The position numbers and the translations under genes were made by a program. From contig NZ_JAABOK010000009.1 of NCBI RefSeq assembly GCF_009928525.1, forward strand, positions 265,548 to 329,547: DNA of 64,000 nt, in the 5' to 3' direction. Shown here piece by piece: positions 27,199-35,800 of this stretch (within the stretch, counting starts at the first letter, position 1; each line of letters opens with the position of its first letter). The notes under the pieces are model-generated. The model was not told the origin of the DNA. It did not search any database and saw only the letters and a program-made list of their open reading frames with translations. The stretch is from Chitinophaga solisilvae. GTDB lineage: Bacteria > Bacteroidota > Bacteroidia > Chitinophagales > Chitinophagaceae.

Positions 27199-29575
27199 GA
27201 GAAGTTTGTTAACAGCAGCCCTTACAGGTATCACCCTTTACAGTACAGCCCAGCGCGCATCGTTGTTCAGCAACGGCCTGGCGCGCCTGGAAGAAAAGGG
27301 GAAGGGCCGGTATATCAATACTGCCGGCGAAAAGGTATTTGATACCATCATCAGCACCTATCATCCGGTAGACAGCATTGCCGGCGGTTCCGTTTACCTC
27401 AATGAGAACCGGGATGTATTCATCGTGAAACGTGACGGCCAGTTCGGCGTTACAGACGATCACGGTAAATGGCTGGTACCGGCAGCCTATGATACCATCT
27501 CCAACGAATGGCATTCCTACCTGCTGCTCCGCCGCGGCAAAAAAATGACCTACGCCAGCACAGAAGGGAAGATACTGCTGCCATTGCTGTTCGAAGAAGC
27601 CGGCATCCTGGATGATACTCACTTCGATGTAAAACAAAACGGCAAATGGGGTATTTTCAGCGTACCGGAAAATAAGCTGATAGTGCCTGCTATCTATGAA
27701 AAAATCGATTACTGTGGTGGCTGCGGCAGCAAAAGCGAATACGTATACGCACAGCAGCAGGGCAAATGGGGAGTGGTATCTTTCAAAAACGACATCCTGA
27801 TACCTTTCCGCTATGAACATTCCCACATGCGTATGCGCGCTGATGAATGGGTGCTGAGCTTTCAGAAAAACAAACAACCGGTAGTCATCAACCTGGACCT
27901 GAAGAAAGAATACGGGCCTCCCGCATTCGCAGCAGTGGAGCTGATGGGCAACGGTCTGCTGAAAGCAAAGAAGAACGGCCGCTACGGACTTATCAACGCG
28001 GCCGGCACTACCGTCCTGGATTTCATATACGACGACATCACCGATCCTTACGGCGACTATGCCAGCGGACCTTATCTTATTATTACCGCTAACCGCAAAT
28101 CCGGCGTAGTCAATGAAAACGGCCGCATCGTGATCCCGCCGTCTGTCGATGGTGATATTACCTGTAAGGGCGATTACCTGATTATCTCCCGTAATGGTTT
28201 GTATAATATTATGGATAGCACCGGAAAAGTGCTGCTGAAGAAGGATTACACCGAAATATCCCCGCTGCTGAGCGACCGGCAAAGCCATGGCTATCCACCG
28301 GTATTTGTGCTAAAGGAAAAAGCCTTGTACGGCTTTTACAACCCCGGCACCCGGACATTGGTGGCCCCGGCATTCCATGAAGTAGAGCCGCTGCAGGGGC
28401 ATCCGGAACTCATTGAAACCGTTTACCGGGAACGTACCGGCCTCTATACAACCGACGGTGTACAGCTGCTGCCGCCGGCCTATAACAGCTATTCCTTCCT
28501 GACGCCAACGCTGCTGAGCGTAACCACAGACAAAGGCAGAGGAGTGTATGACCTGGAAAGCCGTAAAGAAATCTTTGCGCCCGTTTACCGGGAACTGGAA
28601 ATATTTTCCGGCAACGATAACTGGTTGCGTGTAGGCGCCGCTCCTGAAGACAGCTATGATTTCCTGTACGGACTACGGGATTTCAAAGGCAATGAAATAC
28701 TACCGGCCGCCTATAACAGTATCAGCGCTGCAGGTAGCAACCGTTACCTGTTACAGCAGCGAATCAGCGATACCGCCTCCCGGTGGCTGGTGTACGACAG
28801 CGATGCCAGAAAGGTTACGACCCTGCCATACCACTATGCTGCACTCTCCGGTCAGCCGGATATTCTCATCGTTTCCGACAGCCGCAACAGCTTTCTCTGG
28901 AATGCCGTTACAGGAAAAAATATCTCCGACACCTATCCCTTATCAGAAATGAACGGACTGCCAGGGATATCCGGATTCAGAAAAAACCTGTCCGCGCTGG
29001 TAAAAGCCGGCAAAGCCGGTGTTATCAACAACAAAGGCGCCATCATAATACCTTTCACATACGACGGCGCTACCATATTGGATAACGGGATCATTCTGCT
29101 GTTCCGTAAAACCGCTGACGGGCAATTCAAGTACGGATATGCCGACAGCACCGGCAAACTGCTGGTGCCGCCGGAATATGACTGCGATCAGCGGCTAACC
29201 ACCTCAGACTTTGAAGACAGCACCTGGCTGCCGCTATACAAGTACGATGCGAATAACTACCGTGTTAAAACCGGCGTTGCGGACATGCAGGGTAACATCA
29301 AACTACCCCCCATCTACGACAGGGTACTCTGTAATAAAGAAGGGAAAGGATTCCTGGTACAGGAAAAAGGATTTTTCAGCATCCTCGGCCCTGACGGTAA
29401 ACCCATCACCAGCCGACGTTTCAACGATGTCATGATTCCACGTACCCCCGGCTACCGCTCTCTCTCTGCCGTATATACCTTCCCGTTACTCTGCCGCATA
29501 GATGGCGAATACCGCTTTGTGACTGCCCAGGGGGAAATGTGGGAGGTGGAAGTGAAGGAAGTGATTGGGTTTTAA
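27191..29575 (+). CDS. Secreted WG-repeat protein (third of three)
   Basis: 794 residues, with a short signal peptide ('LTGITLYSTAQ'). WG-type repeats run through most of the chain ('FGVTDDHGKWLVPAAY', 'WGIFSVPENKLIVPAIY', 'YGLINAAGTTVLDFIY', 'AGVINNKGAIIIPFTY'). The opening phrase 'FSNGLARLEEKGKGRYINTAGE' echoes the start of the first WG protein. The gene overlaps the preceding one by eight bases, so the three are very likely co-translated. A large palindrome begins six bases after the stop and probably ends the transcript. The C-terminal 100 residues contain one last repeat and a degenerate one. Function unknown. Confidence 0.85.
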   Translation: MIRRSLLTAALTGITLYSTAQRASLFSNGLARLEEKGKGRYINTAGEKVFDTIISTYHPVDSIAGGSVYLNENRDVFIVKRDGQFGVTDDHGKWLVPAAYDTISNEWHSYLLLRRGKKMTYASTEGKILLPLLFEEAGILDDTHFDVKQNGKWGIFSVPENKLIVPAIYEKIDYCGGCGSKSEYVYAQQQGKWGVVSFKNDILIPFRYEHSHMRMRADEWVLSFQKNKQPVVINLDLKKEYGPPAFAAVELMGNGLLKAKKNGRYGLINAAGTTVLDFIYDDITDPYGDYASGPYLIITANRKSGVVNENGRIVIPPSVDGDITCKGDYLIISRNGLYNIMDSTGKVLLKKDYTEISPLLSDRQSHGYPPVFVLKEKALYGFYNPGTRTLVAPAFHEVEPLQGHPELIETVYRERTGLYTTDGVQLLPPAYNSYSFLTPTLLSVTTDKGRGVYDLESRKEIFAPVYRELEIFSGNDNWLRVGAAPEDSYDFLYGLRDFKGNEILPAAYNSISAAGSNRYLLQQRISDTASRWLVYDSDARKVTTLPYHYAALSGQPDILIVSDSRNSFLWNAVTGKNISDTYPLSEMNGLPGISGFRKNLSALVKAGKAGVINNKGAIIIPFTYDGATILDNGIILLFRKTADGQFKYGYADSTGKLLVPPEYDCDQRLTTSDFEDSTWLPLYKYDANNYRVKTGVADMQGNIKLPPIYDRVLCNKEGKGFLVQEKGFFSILGPDGKPITSRRFNDVMIPRTPGYRSLSAVYTFPLLCRIDGEYRFVTAQGEMWEVEVKEVIGF

Positions 29576-29580
29576 TTTTA

Positions 29581-29726
29581 AATTACGAATTACGAATTGC
29601 GAATTACGAATGTAGAAGCGAAGAAAAAAGCGTAGATATAAGGAGATTCCCAATAGTTAATCCTCCTATATCTACGCTTTTTTCTTCGCTTCTACATTCG
29701 TAATTCGCAATTCGTAATTCGTAATT
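29581..29726. repeat. Long intergenic palindrome, element 1
   Basis: A 60-base perfect inverted repeat (29581-29640 and 29667-29726) around a 26-base centre. The outer third of each arm is a short tandem of the heptamer AATTACG with one AATTGCG variant. The inner part contains 'AGCGAAGAAAAAAGCG'. It fills the gap between two convergent genes, six bases from each. The first 32 bases of the arm are identical to those of element 7 at 63915. It is probably a bidirectional terminator or a member of a mobile repeat family; see findings. Confidence 0.9.
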
Positions 29727-29732
29727 CAACGC

Positions 29733-30239
29733 CTAATTGATAGTATTAAAATCAAACGTACTCTGACTCACGCTCACCAGCTTCCCGTCCATGTTGAAAT
29801 CAAGATAGTTAAACAGTCCGTCGCGTTTGAAGGTAAGGCCGCTTTCTCCCCAGGGTTGCACATTAAAGGCCCTGAAGGTGGTGTTGCAGCTGGTTTTACT
29901 GGTTTCGTTGAGCACCAGTTTGTAGGGGAGGCCGCCAACGGCGGTAGTGGTTTTACTTTCCAGGAAGACCGCAAAAATATCATTGGGCTCGCCCAGGGTG
30001 GAGATGTTTACGCCGTTGGGCAGCTGCCATTCATAGGCGGTGCTGTGAACATCGTCATTAATTTCTTTCGGCTTGTTACCCAGTTGCCGGGTAAGGTTAG
30101 GGATGGTGGTTGGCAGGGTGATGTTGCCCGCACTGTTAAAAATGGCTTTGAGTGCAACGTTGCCGGTTTTTTTCTGTCCGGATACCTGGCTGGTGAAGGT
30201 AAGCAGAACAACCAACGCGCATAGAAGTTGTTTCATCAT
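29733..30239 (-). CDS. Small secreted protein of unknown function, downstream of a TPP riboswitch
   Basis: About 168 residues with a signal peptide ('LCALVVLLTFTSQVSGQ'). The frame opens further upstream, but the ATG at 30239 (or 30236) starts the signal peptide, and the extension would run through the leader. The mature part is beta-rich, contains 'GGLPYKLVLNE' and ends in 'LVSVSQSTFDFNTIN'. No family was recognised. On the same strand the leader holds a thiamine pyrophosphate riboswitch and a terminator hairpin, the latter ending about 70 bases before the start codon. Expression should therefore be switched off by intracellular TPP. A role in thiamine capture or salvage is suggested by that context alone. 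The gene ends seven bases from element 1. Confidence 0.7.
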   Translation of the reverse strand: MMKQLLCALVVLLTFTSQVSGQKKTGNVALKAIFNSAGNITLPTTIPNLTRQLGNKPKEINDDVHSTAYEWQLPNGVNISTLGEPNDIFAVFLESKTTTAVGGLPYKLVLNETSKTSCNTTFRAFNVQPWGESGLTFKRDGLFNYLDFNMDGKLVSVSQSTFDFNTIN

Positions 30240-30309
30240 TAGCAATAGGTTATGGATTAAATATATCCAAAAATTGCAATTTTTTTTGAGAAACGCTATA
30301 CCAGTCAAT

Positions 30310-30346
30310 AAAAAGAAGACTCCGGTATGTTTACCGGAGTCTTCGG
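30310..30346 (-). terminator. Terminator hairpin of the TPP riboswitch
   Basis: A perfect 13-base stem GAAGACTCCGGTA / TACCGGAGTCTTC (30315-30327 and 30332-30344) with a four-base loop. On the minus strand a run of five T follows. It lies directly after the TPP aptamer and before the start of the small secreted protein, the normal layout for transcription attenuation. Confidence 0.85.
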
Positions 30347-30348
30347 TT

Positions 30349-30436
30349 GTTCCTTATTCCTACGCCGGTATTACCCGTTTCAGGTGCTATGGGTATGATC
30401 TCAGACCTGTTTTTAGGAGGCCACCCCGTTAGAAAC
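30349..30436 (-). ncRNA. TPP (THI-element) riboswitch
   Basis: On the minus strand the conserved THI blocks appear in order: TAACGGGGTG, then CAGGTCTGAGATCATACCC, then GCACCTGAAACGGGTAATACC, quoted here only by its parts ACCTGA and GGGTAATACCGGCGTAGG. A closing P1 stem can be drawn between GTTTCT at 30436-30431 and AGGAAC at 30354-30349. The 'CTGAGA' and 'ACCTGA' loops are the pyrimidine-sensing parts of the aptamer. It is followed by a strong terminator and, downstream, by an unrecognised secreted protein rather than a known thiamine gene. The gene at 30698 is on the opposite strand and cannot be its target. Confidence 0.93.
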
Positions 30437-30697
30437 ATCCGATAACAGGAGTGAAAAAATTGTGCCGGGGTAAATGGTCCTTTTTGAGGCGGAAAGCTGT
30501 ATTTTTTTCTACAGCCTGTGTAGCAGGAATGGCTGCGCACGTAGAATAATGACCGCAAATCCTTTGCTGTGGCGCACTCAGCCAATATTGCCGGAGCTGG
30601 TAGCCATCCGCTTATGGGCTGTGTTAACCCGTCAGGCATAATTCGTCATTCATAGTTCCCATCTTTTCTTAATTTAACCGGCCAACTTTCAATCCAT
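30437..30697. other. Divergent intergenic region between the riboswitch and the esterase gene
   Basis: About 260 bases that must hold the promoters of both the riboswitch transcript (minus) and the esterase gene (plus). A small inverted repeat GCTGTA/TACAGC at about 30495-30514 is visible. No complete TTTG/TAnnTTTG pair was found by eye on either strand. Confidence 0.4.
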
Positions 30698-31519
30698 ATG
30701 TACAGAAAAATTATGCTTCTCTTTACAGGACTATGCTGCGGCATCGCCCTGAAGGCACAACAGATCAGCAGGCAGCCGCTCAGCATCGGACAGACAGCCG
30801 TACTGAAATCCTCCGTAATGGGAGAAGACAGGACCCTGAATATTTATCTGCCGGAAGGTTATGAAAAGGATACAGCAGTGTATCCGGTGATATACCTGCT
30901 GGATGGGGCTATGTCGGAAGACTTCCTGCATGTTGCCGGACTGGTCAGGTTCCTCTGCGCTACGGAACAGATGCCCCCGGCTATTGTTGTCGGCATCGCC
31001 AATACAGACCGCAAAAGAGATTTTACGTTCCCTACGCGGAACAAGAAGGATCTGCAGCAATGGCCTACCACCGGGCATTCCGAAAAATTCCTGCAATTTA
31101 TGGAACAGGAAGTACAGCCCTATGTGGAAAAGAACCTGCATACCAATGGCTCCCGTACGTTGATCGGGCAATCGCTCGGAGGGCTGCTTGCTACGGAGAT
31201 GCTATTGAAAAAATCCCATCTCTTTGATCAGTATATTATTGTAAGCCCCAGCCTGTGGTGGGATGACGAGTCCCTGCTGGATAAAGCGCCGGCCCTGTTA
31301 AAAACGCCTTTCAAAAAGCAGACAAGGGTATATGTACTCGTAGGTAGCGAAGGGCCCCAGATGGAAGGCGATGCCGCCCAGCTGGCTACAGCTATCCGTG
31401 CTGCTGGTAATGACCAACTCCGGGTAGCCTTTATGTTCCTGCCGGAAGAAAACCACCTGACTATCCTGCACAGGGCGTTGTATAAAGCGCTGGGCGCATT
31501 GTTCGCCAAAAAACAATAG
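30698..31519 (+). CDS. Esterase-family alpha/beta hydrolase (Fes/IroE-like), secreted
   Basis: 273 residues with a signal peptide ('LCCGIALKAQQ'). The esterase-D type alpha/beta fold is seen in 'YLPEGYEKDTAVYPVIYLLDG', noted here for 'YLPEGY' and 'YPVIYLLDG' near residues 47-67. The nucleophile elbow 'GQSLGG' puts Ser near residue 158. 'VSPSLWWDD' near 183 and a C-terminal 'EENHLTI' with the likely catalytic His complete the triad context. The family includes siderophore (enterobactin, salmochelin) esterases and carboxylesterases. A periplasmic siderophore esterase is possible, but no iron genes are nearby. It appears to be a single-gene unit. Confidence 0.85.
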   Translation: MYRKIMLLFTGLCCGIALKAQQISRQPLSIGQTAVLKSSVMGEDRTLNIYLPEGYEKDTAVYPVIYLLDGAMSEDFLHVAGLVRFLCATEQMPPAIVVGIANTDRKRDFTFPTRNKKDLQQWPTTGHSEKFLQFMEQEVQPYVEKNLHTNGSRTLIGQSLGGLLATEMLLKKSHLFDQYIIVSPSLWWDDESLLDKAPALLKTPFKKQTRVYVLVGSEGPQMEGDAAQLATAIRAAGNDQLRVAFMFLPEENHLTILHRALYKALGALFAKKQ

Positions 31520-31638
31520 GTCTTACGGAACAGCAATAAATCATACCGGCAGAGCATCAGCTTTATGGCCCGCTCAACATGTATTACCCGGATGTTACTA
31601 TTTGTATTTCCGTATTTTTAAGCGTCTAAAATACTGCT

Positions 31639-33516
31639 ATGAGAAAATTCATCTTTGCTTTCCTGCTGTCGGGTACTGCAGCGCTGCATGCCGGCGCGCA
31701 GGAGCTGTACATGCCGCGTAATGTCAGTAAGGCTTATGCAATGGGCACCAGGAATATGAATGGTAAACCCGGCAACAACTATTGGCAGAACAAAGCCCGC
31801 TATGATATTCAGATTACGGCTGCTCCGCCTTCCAGAATCGTATACGGCCGGGAGAGTATCACTTATATCAACAACAGTCCCAACGACCTGTCCGCCATCG
31901 CCATGCGGCTTATCTGCAATGTGCATAAGCCGGAAGCGCCGCGCTCCGGGTATTCCGGTAAAGACTATCTGTCTGCTGGCGTGGTGATCGATACGCTGAT
32001 TATCAACGGCACAAAGGTAAAATATGACAATGACGCCGGCACTGTGTCGCTGGTGAGGCTGCCCGCTCCGCTGGTGGCGCGCGACAGTATGAAGCTGTCT
32101 GTGGCCTGGCATTACGAGCTGTCCGTGGAAAGCGGCCGGGAAGGCGCTATCGACAGCACTACCTTCTTCCTGGCATATTATTATCCGCGTATATCCGTAT
32201 ACGATGATTACAATGGCTGGGATCTGCTGGAGCATACCGGCCGGGTGGAGTTCTACAGTGACTTCAATGATTATCGTGTAGCCGTGAAGGTGCCAAAAAA
32301 CTTTATCGTCTGGGGAACCGGCGAACTGCTCAATGCGGAAGAGGTATTACAGCCGGAGATCTTTACACGTTTTAAAAAATCACTGGGGGCAGATGACCTG
32401 CAGCATATTGCTACACTGGAAGAAGTACGCGGCGGAAAGGTAACCAGGCAGAACGACTGGAATACCTGGCGCTTCAAGGCCGATCACATCGCCGATGTCG
32501 CCGCAGGTATCAGTGATCATTATGTCTGGGATGCCGCCAGCGTAATGGTAGACAGTACCACCCGCCGCAGGGCCAGTGTACAGGCTGCCTATAATGATAC
32601 GGCGGCGGACTTCCGTCATTCTGTAACTTATGCGCATACAGCGCTGAACTTTTTTTCGCACCAGTGGCCGGGTGTGGCCTATCCCTTCCCGGTGATGACC
32701 GCCTTCCAGGGGTATGCCGATATGGAATATCCGATGATGGTGAACGACGCTACCGTAGGTGGCAACAACCTGGACTTCGCGCAGCTGTTACAGGACCATG
32801 AAATTGCGCATACCTATTTCCCTTTCTATATGGGTATCAACGAAAGCCGCTACGCTTTTATGGATGAAGGATGGGCTACTACCTTTGAATATCTCGCCGG
32901 TATCGCGGCAAAAGGAAAGGAAAAAGCGGATGACTTCTACCGGAAATTCCGGGTGAAAAGATATATCAGCGATCTTTCTGCCGAAGAAGACCAGCCTATT
33001 ATCTCCATGTCGCACCAGGTAAGCGGAATGGGCTATGGCAGCAACTCCTATGGTAAGGCATCGCTGGCTTACCTGGCCCTGAAGGATTTGCTGGGCGATG
33101 ACCTCTTTAAAAAATGTCTGCATGCCTACATGCGCGACTGGAATGGTAAGCATCCTATTCCATGGGATTTCTTCAACGCCTTCAATGCTGCCGCCGGGCA
33201 GAACCTGAACTGGTTCTGGAACAACTGGTTCTTCAGCAATAACTATATTGACCTGGCAGCAGAAACCGTATCGCAGAAAAGCAATAAGGTAACTGTAAAA
33301 ATCAAAAACAACGGTGGCTTTGCCATCCCGTTCGATATACTGGTGAGGTATGAAGACGGAACCTCAACTACCACCCATCATACGCCCGCCGTCTGGAAAG
33401 CCAATACCCGCGAGGTAACCCTGACCGTGCCGGCAAGCAAACCTGTGAATACCGTTATGCTGGAAGGTAACCTGTTTATGGATGCCTCCGTGCAGAATAA
33501 CTACTGGCATAAATAG
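31639..33516 (+). CDS. M1-family metallopeptidase (aminopeptidase N-like), secreted
   Basis: 625 residues with a signal peptide ending near 'LHAGAQ'. A beta-rich N-terminal domain (about 35-260) leads to the gluzincin catalytic domain with 'HEIAH' near residue 387 and, 18 residues later, the third zinc ligand in 'MDEGWAT'. The usual M1 'GxMEN' exopeptidase motif is replaced by 'YADMEYPMMVND' near residue 357, as in many Bacteroidota M1 members. It is probably a periplasmic or surface peptidase that trims peptides. A 55-base-arm palindrome begins six bases after the stop and separates it from the convergent OmpA gene. Confidence 0.9.
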   Translation: MRKFIFAFLLSGTAALHAGAQELYMPRNVSKAYAMGTRNMNGKPGNNYWQNKARYDIQITAAPPSRIVYGRESITYINNSPNDLSAIAMRLICNVHKPEAPRSGYSGKDYLSAGVVIDTLIINGTKVKYDNDAGTVSLVRLPAPLVARDSMKLSVAWHYELSVESGREGAIDSTTFFLAYYYPRISVYDDYNGWDLLEHTGRVEFYSDFNDYRVAVKVPKNFIVWGTGELLNAEEVLQPEIFTRFKKSLGADDLQHIATLEEVRGGKVTRQNDWNTWRFKADHIADVAAGISDHYVWDAASVMVDSTTRRRASVQAAYNDTAADFRHSVTYAHTALNFFSHQWPGVAYPFPVMTAFQGYADMEYPMMVNDATVGGNNLDFAQLLQDHEIAHTYFPFYMGINESRYAFMDEGWATTFEYLAGIAAKGKEKADDFYRKFRVKRYISDLSAEEDQPIISMSHQVSGMGYGSNSYGKASLAYLALKDLLGDDLFKKCLHAYMRDWNGKHPIPWDFFNAFNAAAGQNLNWFWNNWFFSNNYIDLAAETVSQKSNKVTVKIKNNGGFAIPFDILVRYEDGTSTTTHHTPAVWKANTREVTLTVPASKPVNTVMLEGNLFMDASVQNNYWHK

Positions 33517-33521
33517 CCGGG

Positions 33522-33653
33522 TATTTGGTTATTTGAGATTTGGTTATTTGAGATTTTGTATCCCATCCTGGTATTCTTCTGTACTGATAAGTGCTAAGGA
33601 ATACCAGGATGGGATACAAAATCTCAAATAACCAAATCTCAAATAACCAAATA
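33522..33653. repeat. Long intergenic palindrome, element 2
   Basis: A perfect 55-base inverted repeat (33522-33576 and 33599-33653) around a 22-base loop. The outer arm is a tandem of ATTTGGTTATTTGAG (two copies); the inner part is TTTGTATCCCATCCTGGTAT. It lies between convergent genes, five bases from one stop and one base from the other. Arm and core are closely related to element 6 at 55135. Confidence 0.9.
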
Positions 33654-33654
33654 A

Positions 33655-34941
33655 TCACATTTTTACAAACTCCACTCTCCTGTTATTCGCTTTCCCCACT
33701 TCTGTATTGTTGTTATCTGCCGGCTGGGATTTGCCTTTGCCGTCTGTTTCCATGCGGCTGCCGTCTATATTGAAGTCTTTGCTGAGCGCAGCTTTTACTG
33801 CGGCGGCCCGGTGCCTGGAAAGTTCCAGGTTAGCCTGGTCGGAGCCGTCGGCGTCGGTATGACCGATGATCTTTACGCGTACGGAGGGATTTTCGGTCAG
33901 CACATTGGCAATGTCTTTCAGTGCTCCGTAGGATTCGGCTTTGATCCGGTCGCTGTTGGTGTCAAAGAGGATGCCGTGTGTGGTGAATTTTCCCTCGGTG
34001 ATCAGTTTGTTGCGTGTGTCCGGCGCGCCTACTGCCAGGGTTATATTGCTGATAAAATATCCTCCGTTATTATCATCGAAGGCCGGCGCATAGGTGGAAA
34101 ACACCAGGCTGTTAAGTATGGTGCCGGGGTCCAGTGCTTTGGGCAGGTCCAGTACTTTGGTGCTGTCCAGGTACACGCGTACGCGTTGTTTCTGCCGCCA
34201 TACGGAGAGCCGCACGCTGTTTTTTTCCGGTACATGAAATTCCGGCAGCGATCCGGTTGAATGGGAGCCGATTACATGCGAGGCATAGCCGAAATCGCCA
34301 TGTCCGCTGGACTTGGGTGTCAGCTGTATTTTAAATCCCTGGGCTTCCGTGCTGAGTCCCAGACCGGGTGCACGGCTGAATTTCTCATCAGTATTGCCAG
34401 CATTGATTAACCCGATGACGAGATAGGAGATAGAAGCTATTTCATCGTTAGCCATGATATCCAGCTGCAGCGTGAAGTTTTCCGGCAGGTTGCCCGTCAG
34501 GTATTCCGGATAGAAAACTCCGTCCTGACGGATGTTTAGCCATTTGCCGGGGCGGTTGCTGACAGTCACCAGTTCCGCGCCGGAATGCGTGTTCCACTGA
34601 CCGGGGAATTCGCCTACGGGGTCCTGGGCGAAGTTTTCGGCGACAATAATTTTCTCGCCGGGAACAAAATCGAACCTGGAATAAGAGGTAATGTTGGTAT
34701 TGATCCCTCCTCCGGCAGCGGGCGTACCGTTATTGACGGCAGGGGCGCCGGCCTCAGGATGCTCCGCAGGCGGCGCGTTTTTCTTTTGAGGAGCCGTGGC
34801 TTTATCTATGGTTTCGTCTATTTTTTTATCCACCTTTTCATTCACTTTCTGCTGGACTTTGTTCTTGATGCGATCCAGGAATTGTGCATGGACGGCTGTT
34901 CCCCATATGAATATGCCGGTGAGGATAAGGAGCTTTTTCAT
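33655..34941 (-). CDS. OmpA-family outer membrane/peptidoglycan-binding protein
   Basis: 428 residues. A signal peptide ends near 'AVHAQ'. An acidic/basic helical stretch with Lys-rich repeats (about 20-55) and a Pro/Ala/Gly-rich linker (about 55-85) follow. A central beta-sandwich (about 90-310) resembles a concanavalin-like domain ('YFISNITLAVG'). The C-terminal OmpA domain carries 'ILFDTNSDRIKAES' near residue 320, 'IGHTDADGSDQANLELSRHRA', noted for 'GHTD' near 357, and 'NRRVEFVKM' at the end. The OmpA domain should bind peptidoglycan. Proteins of this layout are common in Bacteroidota as envelope-linking lipoproteins or secreted proteins. It appears monocistronic. Confidence 0.9.
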   Translation of the reverse strand: MKKLLILTGIFIWGTAVHAQFLDRIKNKVQQKVNEKVDKKIDETIDKATAPQKKNAPPAEHPEAGAPAVNNGTPAAGGGINTNITSYSRFDFVPGEKIIVAENFAQDPVGEFPGQWNTHSGAELVTVSNRPGKWLNIRQDGVFYPEYLTGNLPENFTLQLDIMANDEIASISYLVIGLINAGNTDEKFSRAPGLGLSTEAQGFKIQLTPKSSGHGDFGYASHVIGSHSTGSLPEFHVPEKNSVRLSVWRQKQRVRVYLDSTKVLDLPKALDPGTILNSLVFSTYAPAFDDNNGGYFISNITLAVGAPDTRNKLITEGKFTTHGILFDTNSDRIKAESYGALKDIANVLTENPSVRVKIIGHTDADGSDQANLELSRHRAAAVKAALSKDFNIDGSRMETDGKGKSQPADNNNTEVGKANNRRVEFVKM

Positions 34942-35146
34942 GGTAGTTTGTTTTCAATAAAAAGGTAATACTGGCGGCAGTCAACAGTCAGGAATGCCAC
35001 AGGTATGTAAAGTTACGTTACATATATTATTATCGGAACTGAGAATAATCTCACATCAGAACCGCATTTTTTTTCAGGATAAGCATGGCAGCCATACCGC
35101 GAAGTTATTTAACTGTAAACATTAAAAGAAACAACGGTAATCATAT

Positions 35147-35154
35147 TATATTTG
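35147..35154 (+). promoter_or_regulatory. -7 element upstream of the QueF-like gene
   Basis: TATATTTG is an exact match to TAnnTTTG. Transcription would start near 35160, about 24 bases before the ATG at 35184, which supports that start over the longer open frame. No good TTTG lies at the expected -33 distance. Confidence 0.45.
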
Positions 35155-35183
35155 AGATTATTATACTGTCTAACCAATCATTT

Positions 35184-35615
35184 ATGACCCGAAAACTGTA
35201 TCAGCAAATAGACAAGTCTTTGCTAAAAGGCTTGCCCAATCCATCAAACGAAAAGTATGAGATGAAGATCAAGGTGCCGGAGTTTACCTTCCTGGGGGTA
35301 CACGAACAACCTGATTTTGCCAGATTGTACATCACGTTCTATCCGAAAAACAGGATCATTGAACTGAAAGCGCTCAAGCAGTACGTCTATCATCTGCGGG
35401 ATATTATCGTTTCCTACGAGCGGCTGATCAATATTATGTATGACCACTTCATGGAAACCTACGGGCCGGACAGGCTAAGGCTTACGCTGATCTGTAATCC
35501 CCGCGGCGGGATCAGTTCCAAACTGGTGATTGATTCCGACTGGAAAGACAGAGGGGGAGAAGAAAAGTATAAGGACTACCCGGAACGCGATGACGAATGG
35601 GGTGTTTTAATGTAA
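35184..35615 (+). CDS. QueF-like T-fold protein lacking the catalytic cysteine
   Basis: 143 residues from the ATG at 35184; the frame opens earlier, but a -7 promoter element falls inside that extension. The chain aligns by eye with type I QueF (preQ0 reductase) along its core: 'VPEFTFLGVHEQPDFA', 'ELKALKQYVYHLRD', 'NIMYDHF' and 'NPRGGIS'. In true QueF the segment is 'EFTSLCP..GQPDF', whose Cys forms the thioimide with preQ0. Here that position is Gly, the loop is one residue shorter, and the 'HE' of the second active-site loop is 'YE'. The usual nitrile reduction is therefore unlikely. It may bind a purine or pterin without turning it over, or do another job. A terminator follows directly. 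Confidence 0.75.
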   Translation: MTRKLYQQIDKSLLKGLPNPSNEKYEMKIKVPEFTFLGVHEQPDFARLYITFYPKNRIIELKALKQYVYHLRDIIVSYERLINIMYDHFMETYGPDRLRLTLICNPRGGISSKLVIDSDWKDRGGEEKYKDYPERDDEWGVLM

Positions 35616-35618
35616 CAG

Positions 35619-35642
35619 AAGGGGCCGCTAAGGCCCTTTTTT
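35619..35642 (+). terminator. Terminator after the QueF-like gene
   Basis: The stem GGGCC/GGCCC (35622-35626 and 35632-35636) can be extended by A-T and G-T pairs. It has a five-base loop and is followed by TTTTTT. It begins four bases after the stop codon. Confidence 0.85.
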
Positions 35643-35800
35643 GGCGGTAGATATATTGATTTAAAATTTCATGTGATTGGCTGCCCTGTCAGCACAGCAG
35701 GTAGTTACAGCGCGCTTGTTCTTTATTTTTTTTGTACCTTAGTATGCGCCTGGTTGTCTGTTTCATTCAGAGCAGCTGTAAGGACCAGGTCTGTAAAAAT

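Noticed and set aside
30349..31519. TPP riboswitch controlling the esterase gene at 30698
   Set aside because: The aptamer and its terminator read on the minus strand, away from the esterase gene.
35184..35615. Functional QueF (preQ0 reductase)
   Set aside because: The catalytic Cys and the neighbouring His are both absent, so the gene symbol queF was not assigned.
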